In this document: positions 1 to 7,730 of the stretch, in pieces
How the letters are laid out: each line of letters starts with the position of its first letter
How positions within the stretch are numbered: the first letter of the stretch is position 1
Assembly (NCBI RefSeq): GCF_044386045.1
Contig: NZ_JBISCD010000040.1
Location: 2,054,148 to 2,118,147, forward strand
Reading direction: 5' to 3'
Source of the DNA: Thalassobellus sediminis
Lineage (GTDB): Bacteria > Bacteroidota > Bacteroidia > Flavobacteriales > Flavobacteriaceae
Length of the DNA: 64,000 nucleotides
Made by a program: the position numbers and the translations under genes
The notes under the pieces: model-generated
What the model saw: only the letters and a program-made list of their open reading frames with translations
Databases searched by the model: none
Told to the model about the DNA's origin: nothing

Positions 1-340
1 CTACTTTCTCCTCAACGAATAGAGCTCCATACTTTTCTACTTCCTTTCTCATTTTGGCGAAGTATTCTCTGGGTTTCATTCCATCGAAGCCTAGATACTC
101 GTGAATTTGTGCTTTTTCGGGCATTCTCTTCTTACCCCAGTCAAAAATGATTACTTGTCTATTTGCTCTCGCTAAAAACAGTGCAGCTGACAAACCTGCT
201 GGACCAGCTCCCACAATGACAACTTCGGTCTTTTTCGTTTCTCTTTTGTTCATAATCTTGAATATGTTAAAGTTTACAGTTGGCAAAGACACTAGTAGGA
301 GTGAGCCAGCTGATGACTTAATAAACTTTCTTCTTTCCAT
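1..340 (-). CDS. FAD-dependent oxidoreductase, N-terminal part (runs off window)
   Basis: The reading frame starts at an ATG (338-340) and stays open to the window edge, giving 113 residues. Residues about 41-55 form a Rossmann FAD/NAD motif (VVIVGAGPAGLSAALF), followed by a second beta strand (VIIFDWG), as in the thioredoxin-reductase-like flavoprotein family. The first 20 residues (MERRKFIKSSAG, then a hydrophobic run) resemble a twin-arginine signal, so the enzyme may be exported with its flavin. A second in-frame ATG at residue 30 would give a cytosolic form. It lies beside azoR, a cupin gene and an ECF41 sigma gene, but a hairpin separates it from the cupin gene. The substrate is unknown because the C-terminal part is outside the window. 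Confidence 0.8.
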   Translation of the reverse strand, partial: MERRKFIKSSAGSLLLVSLPTVNFNIFKIMNKRETKKTEVVIVGAGPAGLSAALFLARANRQVIIFDWGKKRMPEKAQIHEYLGFDGMKPREYFAKMRKEVEKYGALFVEEKV

Positions 341-366
341 GCGATATTCTTGTTTTTAAAAATAGT

Positions 367-409
367 CAAAACTCTACTAATGCAACATAGTTGCGTTAAT
401 GGAGTTTTG
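367..409 (-). terminator. Hairpin after the cupin gene
   Basis: An inverted repeat (AAAACTC...GAGTTTT with an inner AATGCAAC/GTTGCGTT stem) lies between the cupin stop and the flavoprotein start. On the minus strand it is followed by a T-rich stretch, so it probably ends the azoR-cupin transcript. Confidence 0.6.
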
Positions 410-484
410 TATTTCTATTGTAAATGCAGTAACTGGAAAATGTGTAACTTGAAGTCATGCTCTTTCAATCACGTTTGAAGACCA

Positions 485-991
485 TCACTCTCTGATAGGA
501 ATCATATTAGAAGTGTCGACAGGAAAACTATCATACTTATTATACAATTTCAAGTACTTCTCAGGATCAATCGGAACTTCATTCAGCGTTTCGTATAAAC
601 CTCTGAAGAAGCCTTCTCTTTTTTGCGATGGATTGAAAATCAAAGTGAGTTTGACAGCTTTATCTGTATCATTTCTAAATCCGTGAGGAGTAAACCTAGG
701 AACATAAGCTACCGTTCCAGGCTTCGCCTTAAACTCTTCTGTCCCGACTTGCATTGTTAGCTCTCCTTCATTTACTACAAAGGTCTCATCCATGAATCGG
801 TGATAATGCAATTTCGCTCCGATAGCCATCGGTGGTAATTCTATTTCGTACACTCCAAGTTGATCGTTGGACATTTCACTTGTCACTTTAAATGTGATGG
901 AAATTGTACTCAACTCAAGTTTTTCTCCTTCGTTTGGTCCAATGATGAAGGCTTCATCTTCTAATTCATCATTAAAGTAATTTACTCCCAT
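485..991 (-). CDS. Cupin-domain protein
   Basis: A 168-residue protein with a single cupin_2 barrel at about residues 45-130. Cupin motif 1 is visible as GAKLHYHRFMDETFVV followed by a glycine-rich turn, and motif 2 as PGTVAYVPRFTPHGFRN. The two His of HYH, the Glu and the later His are candidate metal ligands. No signal peptide is seen, so it is probably cytosolic. The ATG lies 3 bp downstream of the azoR stop, so the two genes are almost certainly co-transcribed from the ECF41-type promoter upstream of azoR. Related small cupins act as dioxygenases, isomerases or binding proteins; the substrate cannot be told from sequence. Confidence 0.85.
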   Translation of the reverse strand: MGVNYFNDELEDEAFIIGPNEGEKLELSTISITFKVTSEMSNDQLGVYEIELPPMAIGAKLHYHRFMDETFVVNEGELTMQVGTEEFKAKPGTVAYVPRFTPHGFRNDTDKAVKLTLIFNPSQKREGFFRGLYETLNEVPIDPEKYLKLYNKYDSFPVDTSNMIPIRE

Positions 992-994
992 AAT

Positions 995-1612
995 TTAGTT
1001 TTTTGATAGTTCGTTTAGAATCATTTTTTGCTGAAACATTACGTTCTTCTTTAAAAGATCCTGATGCGCGGTTCCTTCAAGTGCGAATACCCCTTTGAGA
1101 TTCAAATTGATAAAACCAAAAATCGTCTTCAGATAAGGCTCTTGAAAGTCTAAAGCTTCCATTGGCGTGCCGGTGTACACTTCTCCTTTGGTTGTAATCA
1201 CGTATGCATTGGTGTTTTCAAGGAGGCCCTTATAGCTTCCATCTTCATTCACGCTAAACGTATGTCCAGATCGAATAATATGATCCAAATACGCTTTTAG
1301 GGTTGAGGGAATACTTAGGTTGTACAGGGGGCTGCTTACCAGTACGTCATCAACAGACTTTAACTCTTCGATCAGATCATCCGAAAGTTCGATTGCTTGT
1401 TTGTTCTGTTCATTTTGATCAGGTTCTGGAACATAAAATGCTTCAACAGTCTCATTGCGTAAATGTGGTATTGGAACTAGTGCTAAATCTCTTTTCAACA
1501 CCTCGCCATTTGGGTTAGCTTTTCGCCACGCTTCCTCGAAGAAGTCAGCCAAGTTTCTAGAGTGAGATCCTTTAACTCTCACGCTTGCATCTATCCTTAA
1601 TAATTTTCTCAT
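995..1612 (-). CDS. azoR: FMN-dependent NADH:quinone oxidoreductase / azoreductase
   Basis: A 205-residue flavodoxin-like protein of the AzoR family. It starts with the family beta strand (KLLRIDASVRVKGSHSRNLADFF), whose Ser-rich loop binds the FMN phosphate, and has the second FMN loop (VLVSSPLYNLSIPSTLKAYLDHIIRSGHTF), in which P-x-Y-N is typical. AzoR enzymes reduce quinones and azo dyes with NAD(P)H by two-electron transfer, often under thiol or quinone stress. It is the first gene of a two-gene unit with the cupin. Upstream (1638-1666) is a TGTCACG-N16-TGTCAT promoter identical in layout to that of the neighbouring sigma gene, so it is likely controlled by that sigma factor. Confidence 0.88.
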   Translation of the reverse strand: MRKLLRIDASVRVKGSHSRNLADFFEEAWRKANPNGEVLKRDLALVPIPHLRNETVEAFYVPEPDQNEQNKQAIELSDDLIEELKSVDDVLVSSPLYNLSIPSTLKAYLDHIIRSGHTFSVNEDGSYKGLLENTNAYVITTKGEVYTGTPMEALDFQEPYLKTIFGFINLNLKGVFALEGTAHQDLLKKNVMFQQKMILNELSKN

Positions 1613-1637
1613 CTATTAGTGCTTTGTGTTTAATAGA

Positions 1638-1666
1638 ATGACAAATCAGAATAGAAAAGCGTGACA
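1638..1666 (-). promoter_or_regulatory. Putative ECF41-type promoter of azoR
   Basis: On the minus strand TGTCACG (1660-1666) and TGTCAT (1638-1643) are spaced by 16 nt, about 25 bp before the azoR start. The same two boxes with the same spacing precede the sigma gene. The -35 box agrees with the TGTCAC core known for ECF41 promoters. Confidence 0.75.
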
Positions 1667-1670
1667 GGTT

Positions 1671-2495
1671 TTAGTGAAAAATTGACTTTAATTTGTTCGG
1701 GTCGACGATTGAATAAATGGTTTTTATCTTTGCATTCTCGGTTTCAAAAACTTGGCAATTCTGCAGTATATCATTTCTAAAAAACAAAATTGCTGGCTGA
1801 TGATTTATCTGAGTGATTCTAACATCCAAGCCTGTCAAAAACGCCTTGTAGACATATAGCAATAGCTTCGATGTTTTTCGGATGCCAGTTGTAAGTTCTC
1901 GAACTACCTTGACACTTTCCCCACCATCTGCAGCTAATATTATGTCCCTATTCAACAATTCTTCCAAAGCAGGCATATCAGCATTTTGCATCGCATCAAG
2001 GTAAAATTCTAATTTTGACGTATCTCTTGGGAGAGCTACCATTGTTTCACTGCCTCCTACTTTATTCTTTGCCCGACTGAGTAGTTTTCGTGAATTCTCA
2101 ATTGTTCCTCCGATAATGTTTACAATTTCTTTATGAGAATAGCTATACGCTTCTTTCAGAATGAACACTGCACGTTCCTTTGCAGAAAGTTTCTCAAGAA
2201 GAACCAACATAGAATACGATAGTATTTCCGCTAGTTCAATTGAAGAATCTGGATTCTCTGTGGATACTGGTTCGGGAAGCCATACATTATCCATTGAAAC
2301 TGTCTTTTTCTTATTCTTTACGTTAATTGACTGATTAATGGTCGATTTAATCAAGTAACCGATTTCATTTTCTATGTGCTTCTTTTCTATTGAAAGATAT
2401 TTTATCAAAACATCTTGTATAGTATCTTTTGCATCTTCGGACGAACCTAGGATGTTGTAGGAATACGGAAACAGGATATCGTGATAATTTTTCAT
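1671..2495 (-). CDS. ECF41-family RNA polymerase sigma factor (SigJ-like)
   Basis: A 274-residue protein. Residues about 1-60 match sigma region 2 (SSEDAKDTIQDVLIKYL) and about 95-150 match region 4 (LSAKERAVFILKEAYSYSHKEIV). Between them lies WLPEP (72-76), a signature of ECF41 sigmas. The last ~130 residues form a SnoaL/NTF2-like extension with DGG near residue 190 and VDPNKL close to the C-terminus, resembling the ECF41 DGGGK and NPDKL motifs. In ECF41 this extension replaces the anti-sigma factor. These sigmas typically sit beside oxidoreductase genes and control them and themselves, which matches azoR and the cupin here. The gene has its own copy of the TGTCACG-N16-TGTCAT promoter. Confidence 0.88.
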   Translation of the reverse strand: MKNYHDILFPYSYNILGSSEDAKDTIQDVLIKYLSIEKKHIENEIGYLIKSTINQSINVKNKKKTVSMDNVWLPEPVSTENPDSSIELAEILSYSMLVLLEKLSAKERAVFILKEAYSYSHKEIVNIIGGTIENSRKLLSRAKNKVGGSETMVALPRDTSKLEFYLDAMQNADMPALEELLNRDIILAADGGESVKVVRELTTGIRKTSKLLLYVYKAFLTGLDVRITQINHQPAILFFRNDILQNCQVFETENAKIKTIYSIVDPNKLKSIFH

Positions 2496-2520
2496 GTCTA
2501 AAGTTTAGGTGTCTAAGTAT

Positions 2521-2549
2521 ATGACAATTTTAAAGATACAAACGTGACA
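2521..2549 (-). promoter_or_regulatory. Putative autoregulated ECF41 promoter
   Basis: On the minus strand TGTCACG (2543-2549) and TGTCAT (2521-2526) are spaced by 16 nt, 26 bp before the sigma factor ATG. The match to the azoR promoter points to autoregulation. Confidence 0.75.
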
Positions 2550-2625
2550 CATCTGAAAATTTTGAAAGAGGTTTAGAACTAAAATGCCCGAGTTGAGCAA
2601 CTAGAGTCTTCATTTTTTTTGGTTG

Positions 2626-2688
2626 TAGCTAACGTATGATATGAAATCGTTTTTATGTTTTATATCATACGTTAAACGAAGTTAGCTA
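2626..2688. repeat. Isolated nested inverted repeat, attC-like
   Basis: TAGCTAAC (2626-2633) and GTTAGCTA (2681-2688) are perfect inverted ends enclosing a second inverted repeat, AACGTATGATAT...ATATCATACGTT. No T-tract follows on either strand, so it is not a clear terminator. Size (about 60 bp) and AAC/GTT ends recall integron attC sites, but its spacers differ from the repeats at 46-64 kb. It lies where the G+C-richer left region meets the core genome. Confidence 0.5.
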
Positions 2689-2748
2689 ATTTTTCTTACA
2701 AAGTCAAGTAAAAGTAGGTTATAGGTTGTGAAAAAATAAAAGTTGCTA

Positions 2749-3405
2749 TTATATACGTTTACTCAACCAATCTTTAAGCTCGTAAAAGTTTTGTGGTGCC
2801 ACACCGTGTCCTACAGGAAATTCAGAATACTTATGAGCAATGTTTAAACCCTTTAAAAATGGAGGTGTTTGTTGAGCCCATTGTACAGGGATTACTTGGT
2901 CTACACTACCATGTGAACAATAAAAATCTAAATTCGAATAGTCTTTTTGGTTTATATCATCAGGGAATAAATCTTGATTTATATAACCACTTAAAGCGAC
3001 AATGTTTTTAATTTTTTTAGGATATGTTAAAGCTACAGCATAACTTAAAATACTCCCTTGGCTAAAACCTAAAAGAGAAACACTTTCTTTGTTAACAGGA
3101 TAGGTTGCAATAGCTTCATCAATAAATTTAGAAATTAAATCGCGAGATTCTATTGCTTGTTCGTTATCGCTCCATTTGCCTTTATCTGCATCAAAATTAA
3201 TAGCATACCAAGCATTTCCGTATGGTTGTAATGTATAAGGTGCTTTTACAGAGATAATGAAAAGTTCTTCGGGTAACTCGTTAGCAAACGAAAATAAATC
3301 GTTTTCATCGCTTCCATAACCATGCAGTAATATTAATAATGGTGCATTTTCGGTTAATGAAGATTTACGAATAACATGTTGTAGTGATAGTGATGTGTTT
3401 ACCAT
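2749..3405 (-). CDS. Alpha/beta hydrolase, phospholipase/carboxylesterase family
   Basis: A 218-residue cytosolic hydrolase. The oxyanion-hole strand LLILLHGYGSDENDL is near the N-terminus, and the nucleophile elbow GFSQGS lies at about residues 113-118 (catalytic Ser). Candidate acid and base are the Asp in HGSVDQVIP and the His in GHGVAP, the usual order for this family (YpfH/acyl-protein thioesterase type). It acts on carboxylic esters or lysophospholipids in known relatives. It is the last gene of a tight four-gene operon (gap 3 bp to the membrane protein upstream). The length is normal for the family and the physiological substrate is unknown. Confidence 0.85.
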   Translation of the reverse strand: MVNTSLSLQHVIRKSSLTENAPLLILLHGYGSDENDLFSFANELPEELFIISVKAPYTLQPYGNAWYAINFDADKGKWSDNEQAIESRDLISKFIDEAIATYPVNKESVSLLGFSQGSILSYAVALTYPKKIKNIVALSGYINQDLFPDDINQKDYSNLDFYCSHGSVDQVIPVQWAQQTPPFLKGLNIAHKYSEFPVGHGVAPQNFYELKDWLSKRI

Positions 3406-3408
3406 GTT

Positions 3409-3747
3409 TTAGTTGCCCAGGTTTGCGAAAATTTTTTGATAGAATGCTCCAACTAAAGGAACTTCTTGTTTTTTTCTTCCTAGAGCACCCGTAAATCCGT
3501 AAAAGAACAGTACTGCGAAGAATAGATAAAAACTAGAACTAACTAACCAACTATCAAAGATTCCAATAAAATATCCTAAAGCCCAAAAAGTAAGCCACAA
3601 TCCTAATGATTGTCTAATATGAAAACTAGCAAAATTACTTTTTTTATGCTCTTCTTTATTCAAATAAAAAGCAATAATAACGCCTATAATAGTTATATAG
3701 CTAATAATGGCATTTTGGCGTCCTCTTTCAATATCTGGATTTGTCAT
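3409..3747 (-). CDS. DUF4870-like small membrane protein
   Basis: 112 residues with about three hydrophobic helices (ISYITIIGVIIAFYL, LGLWLTFWALGYFIGIF, YLFFAVLFFYGFTGAL) and a short charged loop KEEHKKSNFASFHIRQS. The pattern 'N-F-x-x-F-H-I-R-Q-S' before a helix is typical of DUF4870/Tic20-like proteins. The function is unknown; it is probably in the inner membrane. It lies 5 bp after the dihydroorotase-like gene and 3 bp before the hydrolase gene, so it is translated as part of that operon. Confidence 0.7.
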   Translation of the reverse strand: MTNPDIERGRQNAIISYITIIGVIIAFYLNKEEHKKSNFASFHIRQSLGLWLTFWALGYFIGIFDSWLVSSSFYLFFAVLFFYGFTGALGRKKQEVPLVGAFYQKIFANLGN

Positions 3748-3752
3748 TATTT

Positions 3753-5006
3753 TTAATTTAAAACTATTTTATTGTTTGCAATAATACCGTAAACATGTCC
3801 TTTTAAAGTTTCACCTTCAAAAATGGCATTTTTAGATTTAGAAACAATGTTATTTTTTGAAAACGTATATTTAGTATCAGGATTAAATAGACTTATGTTT
3901 GCCTTATTTCCTATGTTTATAGGTGTGCTTTCTATACCAAATCTTGTTTTTCCTTTACTTAGAAGTTCTATAGTTTTCTTGATGGTAAATATAGAATTAA
4001 GCGCACCAAAAGCACTTTCTAAACCAATAGTACCATAAGCGGCATGGTCAAATTCTATTTTTTTGTGTTCTATATCTATAGGATTGTGATCGCTTGTAAC
4101 CATGTCAATGGTTCCGTCTTTCACAGCTTCAATTAAAGCGTCTACGTCTGTTTTGGTACGTAAAGGCGGTAGCACTTTAAAATGCGTATTAAAATCACTT
4201 AATACATCATCTGAGAAATATAAATTATGAATAGCTACACTGCAACTCACATTTAATTTTTTCTTTTTGGCTTCTCTTATTAGTTCAACCGATTTTACTG
4301 TAGAAATAGTTGGAATATGTAATTTTCCACCGGTGTATTCTAACAGAAATAAATCGCGTGCAATTTGAAGTTCTTCAGCAAGTGCTGGATTTCCTTTTAA
4401 CCCAAGTTTTGTACTGGTTATATGTTCGTTCATAACCCCATGACCAGCTATTTTGTTTTCCTGAGGAAATGAATAAACTAAGCCATCAAAATTACTAGCA
4501 TATTGCAAAGCAATTTTCATAAGGTTTGGGTTGCTAATAGGTTTTTGGTAATCTGAAAACGCTACGGCACCAGCAGTATTCATATCGTAAAGTTCTGCTA
4601 AATCAATGCCTTTACTGCCTACTGTAAGTGCTCCAATGGGTAGCAAGGTTACTGCATTATTACTGGCTTTAGCATTTACAAAAGTAATATCTGAATTAGA
4701 ATCTATTACCGGATTGGTATTCGCATTCATAGCAACAGTTGTAAAACCTGAAGCTGCAGCTGTTTTTAGTCCATTTTTTATAGTGTCACGTTCTTCAAAA
4801 CCAGGCTCTCCAAAACAAACACTACTATCAAACCAACCTTGAGATATATGGAGGTTTTCTAATGTTATTTCTTGATAATTGTTTGGGTTTTTAATGGTGC
4901 TGGCAATCTTAGTAATCACGCCATTTTCAATTAATAAATCTTGAGTTGTATTGTGAAACTCGCTTTTAGAATCTATAATTGTGGCAGACTTTATAAGTAT
5001 GTTCAT
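3753..5006 (-). CDS. Dihydroorotase-like amidohydrolase with lost metal ligands
   Basis: 417 residues aligning along the full length of type I dihydroorotase: N-terminal beta-sandwich with IxxGVI, then TIM barrel, then C-terminal sandwich (NIGNKANISLFNP). Family members carry DxHVHxRxPG at the first metal site. Here it is FDSSVCFGEPG (about 59-69), so both His are gone. The later His of the family's LHIAHVST is also missing (LHIPTIST), while SDHNP retains the Asp. Such proteins are probably non-catalytic PyrC-like paralogues, comparable to the PyrC' partner of some aspartate carbamoyltransferases. It overlaps the BatA gene stop by 4 bp, so the two are translationally coupled. An active pyrC is presumably elsewhere. 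Confidence 0.82.
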   Translation of the reverse strand: MNILIKSATIIDSKSEFHNTTQDLLIENGVITKIASTIKNPNNYQEITLENLHISQGWFDSSVCFGEPGFEERDTIKNGLKTAAASGFTTVAMNANTNPVIDSNSDITFVNAKASNNAVTLLPIGALTVGSKGIDLAELYDMNTAGAVAFSDYQKPISNPNLMKIALQYASNFDGLVYSFPQENKIAGHGVMNEHITSTKLGLKGNPALAEELQIARDLFLLEYTGGKLHIPTISTVKSVELIREAKKKKLNVSCSVAIHNLYFSDDVLSDFNTHFKVLPPLRTKTDVDALIEAVKDGTIDMVTSDHNPIDIEHKKIEFDHAAYGTIGLESAFGALNSIFTIKKTIELLSKGKTRFGIESTPINIGNKANISLFNPDTKYTFSKNNIVSKSKNAIFEGETLKGHVYGIIANNKIVLN

Positions 5007-6928
5007 TTAAAATATTTTAAGATGAGCATTTCAATAATTAATAACGCTAATGCAAAAATAACAAACCATTTCCATAGCGCATTAATTTTTGTATCACTTT
5101 TTATAGTATCGAATGTTTTTGTAATAGAATCGCTAAGTGTAATGTGTTTAAGATTTGTTAGGTCTTTGTAAACCAAATAACTTTCATTTCTACTGTAATT
5201 ATAGCTTACGTTTTTAATAGTTACATCGTTGTTTTTTACAGCATAAATGTTAGCCAAATTAGGCGATTCAGAAGTTTTTATAACAACTTTATTATTAAAA
5301 TAGCGCTGTTCTGGTATTATGTTAGCGTCATTACTTGTAAGCGATAAAACAGCATCTTGTTTTAGTTGTGTACTTACATCAAAGCTGTTGTTTTTGCCAA
5401 TAGTATAATATAATTCAGGAATTTTAAAACTTTGTTTTCCAATATTATATAAGGTAGGAACAATTAAAGGGGAATTTTTAAAATTTGAATTGTCCTTATT
5501 TAAAGCTGAAGTAAAAATGAAAGCATGACTATTTTGAAATAAAAAAGGGTTTCCATCCTCATATTTTAAGATGCTTGAAGCATGCTTCAACTTGGTACTA
5601 AAGAAGCTGTTTACTTTTGGATATTGAAAATTACTCACTTGTTTTTCAAAAACACCATTACTATATAAAGGATGTGAATAATTAATAGTTGTAATGCGTT
5701 TTTCGGTTTTAATTAGCTTGTTAAAAGAAGCTTGATAATTTACTAATAGTGAGTTGTATGAAGTATTTGTTATGTCTTTTGAAGGAATTATAACAAGCGT
5801 TCCATCTTGATTAGTAAATGATTTTATAGCAGGAATTAATGCATTTGGAATACTACTTAATTCATTTAAAATAATAAGATTTTGAGACTCTAATAGATTA
5901 TAGTTTAATTGATTTTCTGTTGTTGAAGTATAATTAAATTCATCATTAGTGTAAATGCGTTTTAAAAAGGAATCGTCTGTCGCATTTATTGCTAACACAT
6001 TTATTTTAGAGCTATTATTGATATTAAAATACAAGGTGTTATCAAATTGTAAGTTGGTGTCATCAATGGTTATTTTTCCATTAATCACTTTGTTTGCAGG
6101 AATAGAAAAAGTAGTATTAGCTTCCTTATTAATAGATACCGAAGTTTTAGCAATTAAAGTATCATTACTAAAGAGTGAGACCGGTAAGTTTTCAACTGTA
6201 GAGCCATTATTTTTTAAAATAACTTTTAAGTTAATAGAAGTAGCCGTTTTTTCAGAAACAAAAATACTATCAACTGAAATATTATGCGTGTTTACAGATT
6301 GTAATTTTACAAAATGAATATTGGTTAATGAGTCTTTTTCAATAGTGAGTGGTTTTCCATTTTCTTGAAAATCAGAAATAAATATTAAGTTTTTTAAACT
6401 GTTTCCTTGTTTATTAAAAAAGGTATTACTTTTTAATAAAGCAGCTTGTGTTGTTAAGCTATTAGGTGAGTAGCTAAGCTGTAATAACTCGTTCTTTATG
6501 GCATTAATAGTCGTGTTTTTATAAACTTTATCATTTGTAATTATTGATATGTTTTCGGTTTCTGGAACATTGCTTATAATATCTTGTACGGCTCTTTTTA
6601 ATAATTCACCTTGACTACCTTTTGCTTGCATGCTAAAAGAATTGTCTAAATAAATAACCGTTTCTTTTTTAGTTTTAAATGTATTGGCCTTAGATGTAAA
6701 AGGTTGTGCAAATGCTATAATAATTACAGCGAGTAGTAATAGCCTAGTTAAAAGAATAAGCCATTTTTTTATTTGCGAACTTTTACGGGTTTGTAATGTA
6801 GCTTCTTTTAAAAAAGCGACATTGGTAAAAGGTACTTTTTGAAACTTTCGTAATTGAAATAAATGAACAATAATGGGGATGAGCAGTAAAAATAGAGCGT
6901 AAAGAAGTTCTGGGTGTTTAAACTGCAT
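5003..6928 (-). CDS. BatA-domain membrane protein (vWA-like)
   Basis: 641 residues. The N-terminus has the BatA signature: a first membrane helix (ELLYALFLLLIPIIVHLFQLRKF), the soluble segment VPFTNVAFLKEA, a second helix near residues 60-78 and a following QPF. A von Willebrand A-like segment starts with VIYLDNSFSMQAKG (DxSxS of a MIDAS-like site). The long middle part is beta-rich and probably periplasmic, and a last helix ends the protein (WKWFVIFALALLIIEMLIL). Relatives belong to the Bat/aerotolerance or large membrane-complex family of Bacteroidota; the exact role is unknown. It heads a four-gene operon with the dihydroorotase-like, DUF4870-like and esterase genes. Confidence 0.82.
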   Translation of the reverse strand: MQFKHPELLYALFLLLIPIIVHLFQLRKFQKVPFTNVAFLKEATLQTRKSSQIKKWLILLTRLLLLAVIIIAFAQPFTSKANTFKTKKETVIYLDNSFSMQAKGSQGELLKRAVQDIISNVPETENISIITNDKVYKNTTINAIKNELLQLSYSPNSLTTQAALLKSNTFFNKQGNSLKNLIFISDFQENGKPLTIEKDSLTNIHFVKLQSVNTHNISVDSIFVSEKTATSINLKVILKNNGSTVENLPVSLFSNDTLIAKTSVSINKEANTTFSIPANKVINGKITIDDTNLQFDNTLYFNINNSSKINVLAINATDDSFLKRIYTNDEFNYTSTTENQLNYNLLESQNLIILNELSSIPNALIPAIKSFTNQDGTLVIIPSKDITNTSYNSLLVNYQASFNKLIKTEKRITTINYSHPLYSNGVFEKQVSNFQYPKVNSFFSTKLKHASSILKYEDGNPFLFQNSHAFIFTSALNKDNSNFKNSPLIVPTLYNIGKQSFKIPELYYTIGKNNSFDVSTQLKQDAVLSLTSNDANIIPEQRYFNNKVVIKTSESPNLANIYAVKNNDVTIKNVSYNYSRNESYLVYKDLTNLKHITLSDSITKTFDTIKSDTKINALWKWFVIFALALLIIEMLILKYFK

Positions 6929-7029
6929 TTCTTTTTAGATTAGTCAAACCTACATAATTTTTTTCATATTTCAGAAATATTGAAATAAAATCAGTAGATT
7001 TTTCAAAGTTGATTATTCTTTTAAAACGA

Positions 7030-7608
7030 TTATTTTATTAGTTTGATGATGTTAGGATAAAAGCCTTTTATTTTCCCGTTTCTGATTCTTATAACAAATA
7101 TTATTGGTAAAATAATGTTTATAACATAAAGAATAACCCAAAAGTATATTGGAAAAGTAAAAGAATTGAAAGGGCCTATTTCTAAATGTGTGATTTTTAG
7201 AAATGCACCAATTATTAATACAGCAGAAGCAAAAAATGTCCAAACAATTTGAAAATTTAAAAGATTAGCGCCAACATCTTTTAGACCAATTATTTTATCT
7301 TTTTTAGTTATCCATAAAATAAACGGAAGAATAATATTTCCCATTGGAATAACTAGACCTGATAGTACAGATAAATGTAAGTAAATTAAATAGTTTTTAT
7401 CTGTTTGTTTTCCATAATCTAAAAGATCTTCAGCATTTAAGTCTAAAACTTCACAAATTAAATTTAGTGTTTTTCCTCTAGGTTCATTCTCATTGTTTTC
7501 TATACGTTGTATAGTTCTTAAGTTCACCTTCGCTTCTTCAGCTAATTCTTCTTGAGAGAACCCTTTCCTTTTTCTTACTTCTTTAATTTTATTTCCAAGG
7601 TCATTCAT
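7030..7608 (-). CDS. XRE-type regulator fused to a membrane domain
   Basis: 192 residues. Residues 3-62 are a helix-turn-helix of the XRE/Cro type (KIKEVRKRKGFSQEELAEEAKVNLRTIQRIENNENEPRG). Residues about 72-180 contain four hydrophobic helices resembling a DUF4870 domain. This makes a membrane-tethered DNA-binding protein, a layout seen in Bacteroidota where the membrane part may sense envelope state. The ATG gives the HTH its usual N-terminal position. It stands alone between the BatA operon and a glycosyltransferase gene on the same strand. Its targets are unknown. Confidence 0.8.
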   Translation of the reverse strand: MNDLGNKIKEVRKRKGFSQEELAEEAKVNLRTIQRIENNENEPRGKTLNLICEVLDLNAEDLLDYGKQTDKNYLIYLHLSVLSGLVIPMGNIILPFILWITKKDKIIGLKDVGANLLNFQIVWTFFASAVLIIGAFLKITHLEIGPFNSFTFPIYFWVILYVINIILPIIFVIRIRNGKIKGFYPNIIKLIK

Positions 7609-7730
7609 AATTAATTATGTTTAATTTTTGTCAAAACTATTTATGAATTCTTCTTTTCGATAACGGTTTATTTGCGACATTTTTATGACATTTATGTCTG
7701 TTAGTATGTTTTGCATCATTTTTAGGGAGA

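Noticed and set aside
1303..1518. Plus-strand ORF inside azoR
   Set aside because: Antisense shadow of the azoR frame without any recognisable motif.
2626..2688. Terminator of the operon 2749-6928
   Set aside because: The hairpin is not followed by a T-run on the minus strand and lies 60 bp beyond the stop; an attC-like or other role is at least as likely.
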